A stretch of DNA of 7,282 bases from Alistipes sp. GTDB taxonomy: Bacteria; Bacteroidota; Bacteroidia; Bacteroidales; Rikenellaceae. The notes under the pieces are model-generated. The model made no database searches and was not told the DNA's origin. It saw nothing but the letters and a program-made list of their open reading frames with translations. Made by a program: the position numbers and the translations under genes. Shown here piece by piece: positions 4,698-7,282 of the stretch; within the stretch, counting starts at the first letter, position 1; each line of letters starts with the position of its first letter. The stretch covers positions 1-7,282 of the forward strand of contig JAQUZZ010000065.1 of NCBI GenBank assembly GCA_028691095.1. The letters are read 5' to 3'.

Positions 4698-6263
4698 ATG
4701 CGTCGTAGGCTTTTTATCATTTTGATCTTACTGGGAGGGTGTTTTCAGACCCTCTCGGCACAATATCAAACGGAGATCGAGGTACTGAAAGGCGAACAGT
4801 GGTGGGGCGTTTTTGTGGCAGGAGAGCAGCAAATGCCGTTGAGTACCCCCTTTCCCCAAACCGATCTCTCGACTTGGGTGAAGAGCAATGTCGCACCATT
4901 TCTGGTGTCGAGTCGCGGTCGTTATATCTGGAGTAAGATTCCTTTTAAGATTGAGTTTACGGGTGAATCCATCCTGATCGACTCTCCCATGGAGGAGGTG
5001 GAGGCCGTGGCTGGAGGCAAGAACCTGAGAGATGCCTATTTGATCTGTTGTCACAAGAATTTTCCACCCGACGAGGGGCGTCTTCTGCCCTCACCGGATT
5101 TTTTCACCCTTCCGGTCTATGACCTGCGAGGAGCGATGCGCTTTGAGATCTCGGCCGAGGAGTTGCGAGGATATGCCCAGGAGATTCTCGATGCGGGTTA
5201 TCCTGCCGGAACGTTGATCCTGCCCAGTGGATGGCAGAGCTCCATTGGGAGTCTCTCCCCCCATCCGATGCTCTATCCCGATTTTAAGGGGCTGACCGAG
5301 GCGTTGCACGGCATGGGATTTAAGTTGATGTTGACCATCACACCCTTTGTCAGTGGCGACGGCCCGATCTATCGCTCGTTCCGTGAGAGCGACTCCTTTG
5401 TCAAACTCTCGGATGGCAGAACTGCGATGGCAGAGTGGGTGGGTGGATATAGTGCGTTCTATGACGTTACGCAACCCGTTGTTTATGAATTGCTTCACAA
5501 ACAGCTCTTCGTGTTGCGGGATAGCTTGGGGGTCGACGGATTCTTGTTTAATTGCGAGGAGGCGTTACCCTATACCCGCTTTGCCCACTCTGGAGCTGCG
5601 GAGTATCTGAAGAGTTGGAGCCGTTTGGGATTGGATTTTCCGATGAGTCAATATACGATTAGCCGAAGTGTGGATTCGGTATCGACCTCCTACCTGCACG
5701 ATCTGCAAATGAAACGGGCTTTGGGATGGAGCTTCCTGCCTCAGGCGGTGTCGAATTTGATGACGGCCAATTTGTTGGGATACTCCCATAGTACGATCAG
5801 TGTCGACCCGACGCAACCGGAGGACTCGGTGCAGTTGCAACCGGTACTCTTGTTGCGTGCCGTGCAGTTGGCGGCGGTACTTCCGGTGGCTACGATCAGT
5901 ATGACACCTTGGAAAGCGACCGATGCTCAGATTGTCGCGCAATGCCGCGCCGCGCTGAGCCTGCGTACCAAGATCGGAACCTACTACAATCAACTGATGA
6001 AAGAGACGGCACGTACCGGAGAACCCATCATCCGACATCTGGAGTATGAGTTTCCGCGCAATGGCTTCTCCGATTGCAACGACCAGTTTATGATTGGCTC
6101 GAAATATTTGGTAGCACCCTTATTGACCGAATCCAATACGCGCACCGTGCGCTTCCCCAAGGGGGTGTGGATCAGCACCAAGGGACAACGATACAAAGGG
6201 CCGTTGGTGACCTCGGTGAGAGCCGACGAGGGTGAAATTTTGATTTTTGAATCCTCGAAATAG
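4698..6263 (+). CDS. secreted GH31-like (alpha-glycosidase clan) protein, probably catalytically degenerate
   Basis: This 521-residue exported protein has a GH31-type layout: signal peptide (1-21, likely LSA-QYQ; C15 in LLGGC is a weaker lipoprotein alternative), a short beta domain to about 135, a TIM-barrel to about 430, and a C-terminal beta region. GH31 features are clear: the LHGMGFKLMLTITPFVS strand, the YDVTQP segment (251-260), GVDGF (278-282), LLRAVQLAAVLPVATIS with PWK (about 385-406), TGEPIIRHLEYEFP, and DQFMIGSKYLVAPLL followed by FPKGVW. Yet the catalytic positions look lost. The barrel-strand motif usually ending FDxGE or D-x-N/G-E reads FLFNCEE, placing N285 at the nucleophile. 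The acid/base region WGxDNGL-like reads WSFLPQA (344-350). The usual DDxW reads PSGW (176-179). It may be a binding or regulatory pseudoenzyme. The alignment is from memory; fold confidence is high, inactivity is inferred. Confidence 0.85.
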   Translation: MRRRLFIILILLGGCFQTLSAQYQTEIEVLKGEQWWGVFVAGEQQMPLSTPFPQTDLSTWVKSNVAPFLVSSRGRYIWSKIPFKIEFTGESILIDSPMEEVEAVAGGKNLRDAYLICCHKNFPPDEGRLLPSPDFFTLPVYDLRGAMRFEISAEELRGYAQEILDAGYPAGTLILPSGWQSSIGSLSPHPMLYPDFKGLTEALHGMGFKLMLTITPFVSGDGPIYRSFRESDSFVKLSDGRTAMAEWVGGYSAFYDVTQPVVYELLHKQLFVLRDSLGVDGFLFNCEEALPYTRFAHSGAAEYLKSWSRLGLDFPMSQYTISRSVDSVSTSYLHDLQMKRALGWSFLPQAVSNLMTANLLGYSHSTISVDPTQPEDSVQLQPVLLLRAVQLAAVLPVATISMTPWKATDAQIVAQCRAALSLRTKIGTYYNQLMKETARTGEPIIRHLEYEFPRNGFSDCNDQFMIGSKYLVAPLLTESNTRTVRFPKGVWISTKGQRYKGPLVTSVRADEGEILIFESSK

Positions 6264-6529
6264 TACAGCGTGCTATTTATTAGCAATTAACACATCGGTA
6301 TAGCAAGCTTATACCGTGACGGAAGGGTTTTCATTCTTAAACCGAATTTACAGGAAGGGGTGGCGGTGACGCTGCTTTCGCGAAATCGAGAGGGTTTTCC
6401 AACCGAAAGACCAAGTACGTGAGTCCGGCGTAAGTGAATAGAATAAGGTCTCCGAATCGAAGAGAGGGTCGAGACGACAAACATAGCGGAGCAATGGGGT
6501 GGGTGCGGCTCCGATAAAACCAAGCGATC
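6264..6529 (+). other. intergenic gap before cysQ
   Basis: No gene is convincing in these 266 bases; minus-strand open frames here show no family resemblance. The gap holds a 5-base-pair hairpin TGCTA 6271-6275 with TAGCA 6281-6285 that is too weak to be a confident terminator, the inverted-repeat element at 6288-6324, and the 10-base palindrome TTTCGCGAAA at 6376-6385, which could be an operator. I find no consensus promoter for cysQ. Confidence 0.5.
6288..6324 (+). repeat. copy 2 of a diverged inverted-repeat element
   Basis: CATCGGTA, 8 bases, TTATACCG (6293-6316) with flanks like those of the copy at 4616. Here the stem is longer: CGGTATA (6296-6302) pairs perfectly with TATACCG (6310-6316) around 7 bases. 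It lies about 30 bases after the GH31-like stop codon and about 210 before cysQ. No T tract follows directly. Confidence 0.5.
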
Positions 6530-7282
6530 ATGTTAAGTCAAGAACAGAACGACTATTTGCTGATGTATGCTTACAATGCAGCAATACGTGCGGGCGCGCG
6601 TATCATTGATATCTATACCGGAGGAGCCGACTACGCGGTGGATATGAAGAGTGATCACACGCCAATCACGATTGCCGATCGTGATGCCCATGAGTTGATT
6701 AAGACTTATCTGGGAAAAACGCGTATTCCGCTGTTGAGTGAGGAGGGGCGAGACCTACTCTATGAGGAGCGACGCAACTGGGATCTCTTCTGGATGGTGG
6801 ATCCCCTGGACGGAACCAAAGAGTTCATCAAAGGCAATGGCGAATTTACGGTGAACATCGCCTTGATGTATAACAACGAACCGGTGATCGGCGTCATCTA
6901 CGTCCCCTATATTCATAAGCTCTATTTTGCACTGAAGGGGGCGGGAAGTTTTCTCAAACGGGAGATAGCTCCCGATCATGAAGCCCATTGCACGATCGAC
7001 CAGATTCGGGAGGGGGCGCAGCGGTTGCCGTTGCAAGCCGCGTCGAATGCTCCGATCCGCATTGCCGTCAGCCGTTCGCACGATACACCGGAGACGTTCG
7101 AGCACATTGAGCAGGTCAAATTGAGCCATCCGGATGCGCAGGTGGTGGAGCAAGGAAGCTCCTATAAGTTCAGTTTGTTGGCCGAGGCAGCCGTGGAGGT
7201 CTACTTCCGCACGTCCAATACGTATGAATGGGACACCGCCGCTGGTGAGGTGATTCTCTCTGAAGCGGGAGGTGTCGTGGAG
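6530..7282 (+). CDS. cysQ: 3'(2'),5'-bisphosphate nucleotidase CysQ, 3' end cut by the window
   Basis: CysQ removes the 3' phosphate from PAP, the by-product of sulfate assimilation via PAPS, giving AMP; it also acts on PAPS. The visible 251 residues run open to the right edge, so about 10-25 residues are missing compared with usual family lengths. The inositol-monophosphatase-type, metal-dependent motifs are in order: TPITIADRDAH (44-54), LLSEEG with metal ligand glutamates at 71-72, WMVDPLDGTKEF with D91 and D94, and EWDTAAGEVILSEAGG with D235 near the end. ATG 6530 is supported because an in-frame TAA lies at 6515-6517 and no other start falls between; ATG 6563 is a shorter alternative. 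No signal peptide, so cytoplasmic. What follows is outside the window; in relatives, sulfate-assimilation genes often come next, which cannot be checked here. Confidence 0.95.
   Translation, partial: MLSQEQNDYLLMYAYNAAIRAGARIIDIYTGGADYAVDMKSDHTPITIADRDAHELIKTYLGKTRIPLLSEEGRDLLYEERRNWDLFWMVDPLDGTKEFIKGNGEFTVNIALMYNNEPVIGVIYVPYIHKLYFALKGAGSFLKREIAPDHEAHCTIDQIREGAQRLPLQAASNAPIRIAVSRSHDTPETFEHIEQVKLSHPDAQVVEQGSSYKFSLLAEAAVEVYFRTSNTYEWDTAAGEVILSEAGGVVE

Noticed and set aside
5565..6038. Minus-strand open frame of 157 codons inside the GH31-like gene
   Set aside because: Its arginine-, glutamine- and histidine-rich translation is typical of an antisense shadow of a real gene.
6402..6413. GGTT-TTCC-AACC mini-hairpin before cysQ
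   Set aside because: Only four base pairs without a T tract; expected by chance in a sequence of this length.
6287..6531. Minus-strand open frames in the gap before cysQ
   Set aside because: The two frames overlap each other, show no recognisable motifs, and have no promoter. Treated as noncoding.
6755..7153. Minus-strand open frame of 132 codons near the right edge
   Set aside because: It lies opposite cysQ, whose plus-strand translation has all the family motifs; the cysQ frame merely lacks a stop because the window ends.

Overview
The window reads as chromosome of a member of the Bacteroidota, most likely the order Bacteroidales. Three things point there. Promoters match the phylum's own consensus (TTTG, 19 bases, TAnnTTTG), exactly at two places. 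Most genes lack a clear Shine-Dalgarno sequence. The protein families are typical of the group: an OmpA protein with the GYAD...TG...LNRV pattern, a DUF4286 protein, a secreted SGNH hydrolase and an Eis-like acetyltransferase tail. I cannot name a genus. I see no transposase, integrase, phage gene or CRISPR array.

Layout from left to right. Positions 1-227 hold the 3' end of a probable GNAT acetyltransferase with a sterol-carrier-like C-terminal domain. After a textbook promoter come rplU and rpmA (ribosomal proteins L21 and L27), closed by a strong hairpin terminator at 1018-1055. A structured 216-base gap separates them from a convergent ompA-type gene on the minus strand (1272-2453). The 555 bases between ompA and the next gene hold the ompA leader, a candidate structured RNA of unknown identity (about 2761-2927) and the promoter of a tRNA-Pro(CGG) gene at 3009-3083, which ends in its own terminator.

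The right half is all plus strand: a secreted SGNH/GDSL hydrolase (3228-3950), a small DUF4286 protein (4233-4565 with the start I prefer), a secreted 521-residue protein of the GH31 clan (4698-6263), and cysQ, cut by the window end (6530-7282).

The genes do not form one pathway. rplU-rpmA, ompA, the tRNA and cysQ are housekeeping genes. The SGNH hydrolase and the GH31-like protein are exported and probably concern carbohydrate or envelope chemistry. The most unusual item is the GH31-like protein: it keeps the fold motifs but appears to have lost the nucleophile, the acid/base and a substrate-binding aspartate, so it may be a pseudoenzyme. A diverged inverted-repeat element occurs on both sides of it, at about 4616 and 6288.
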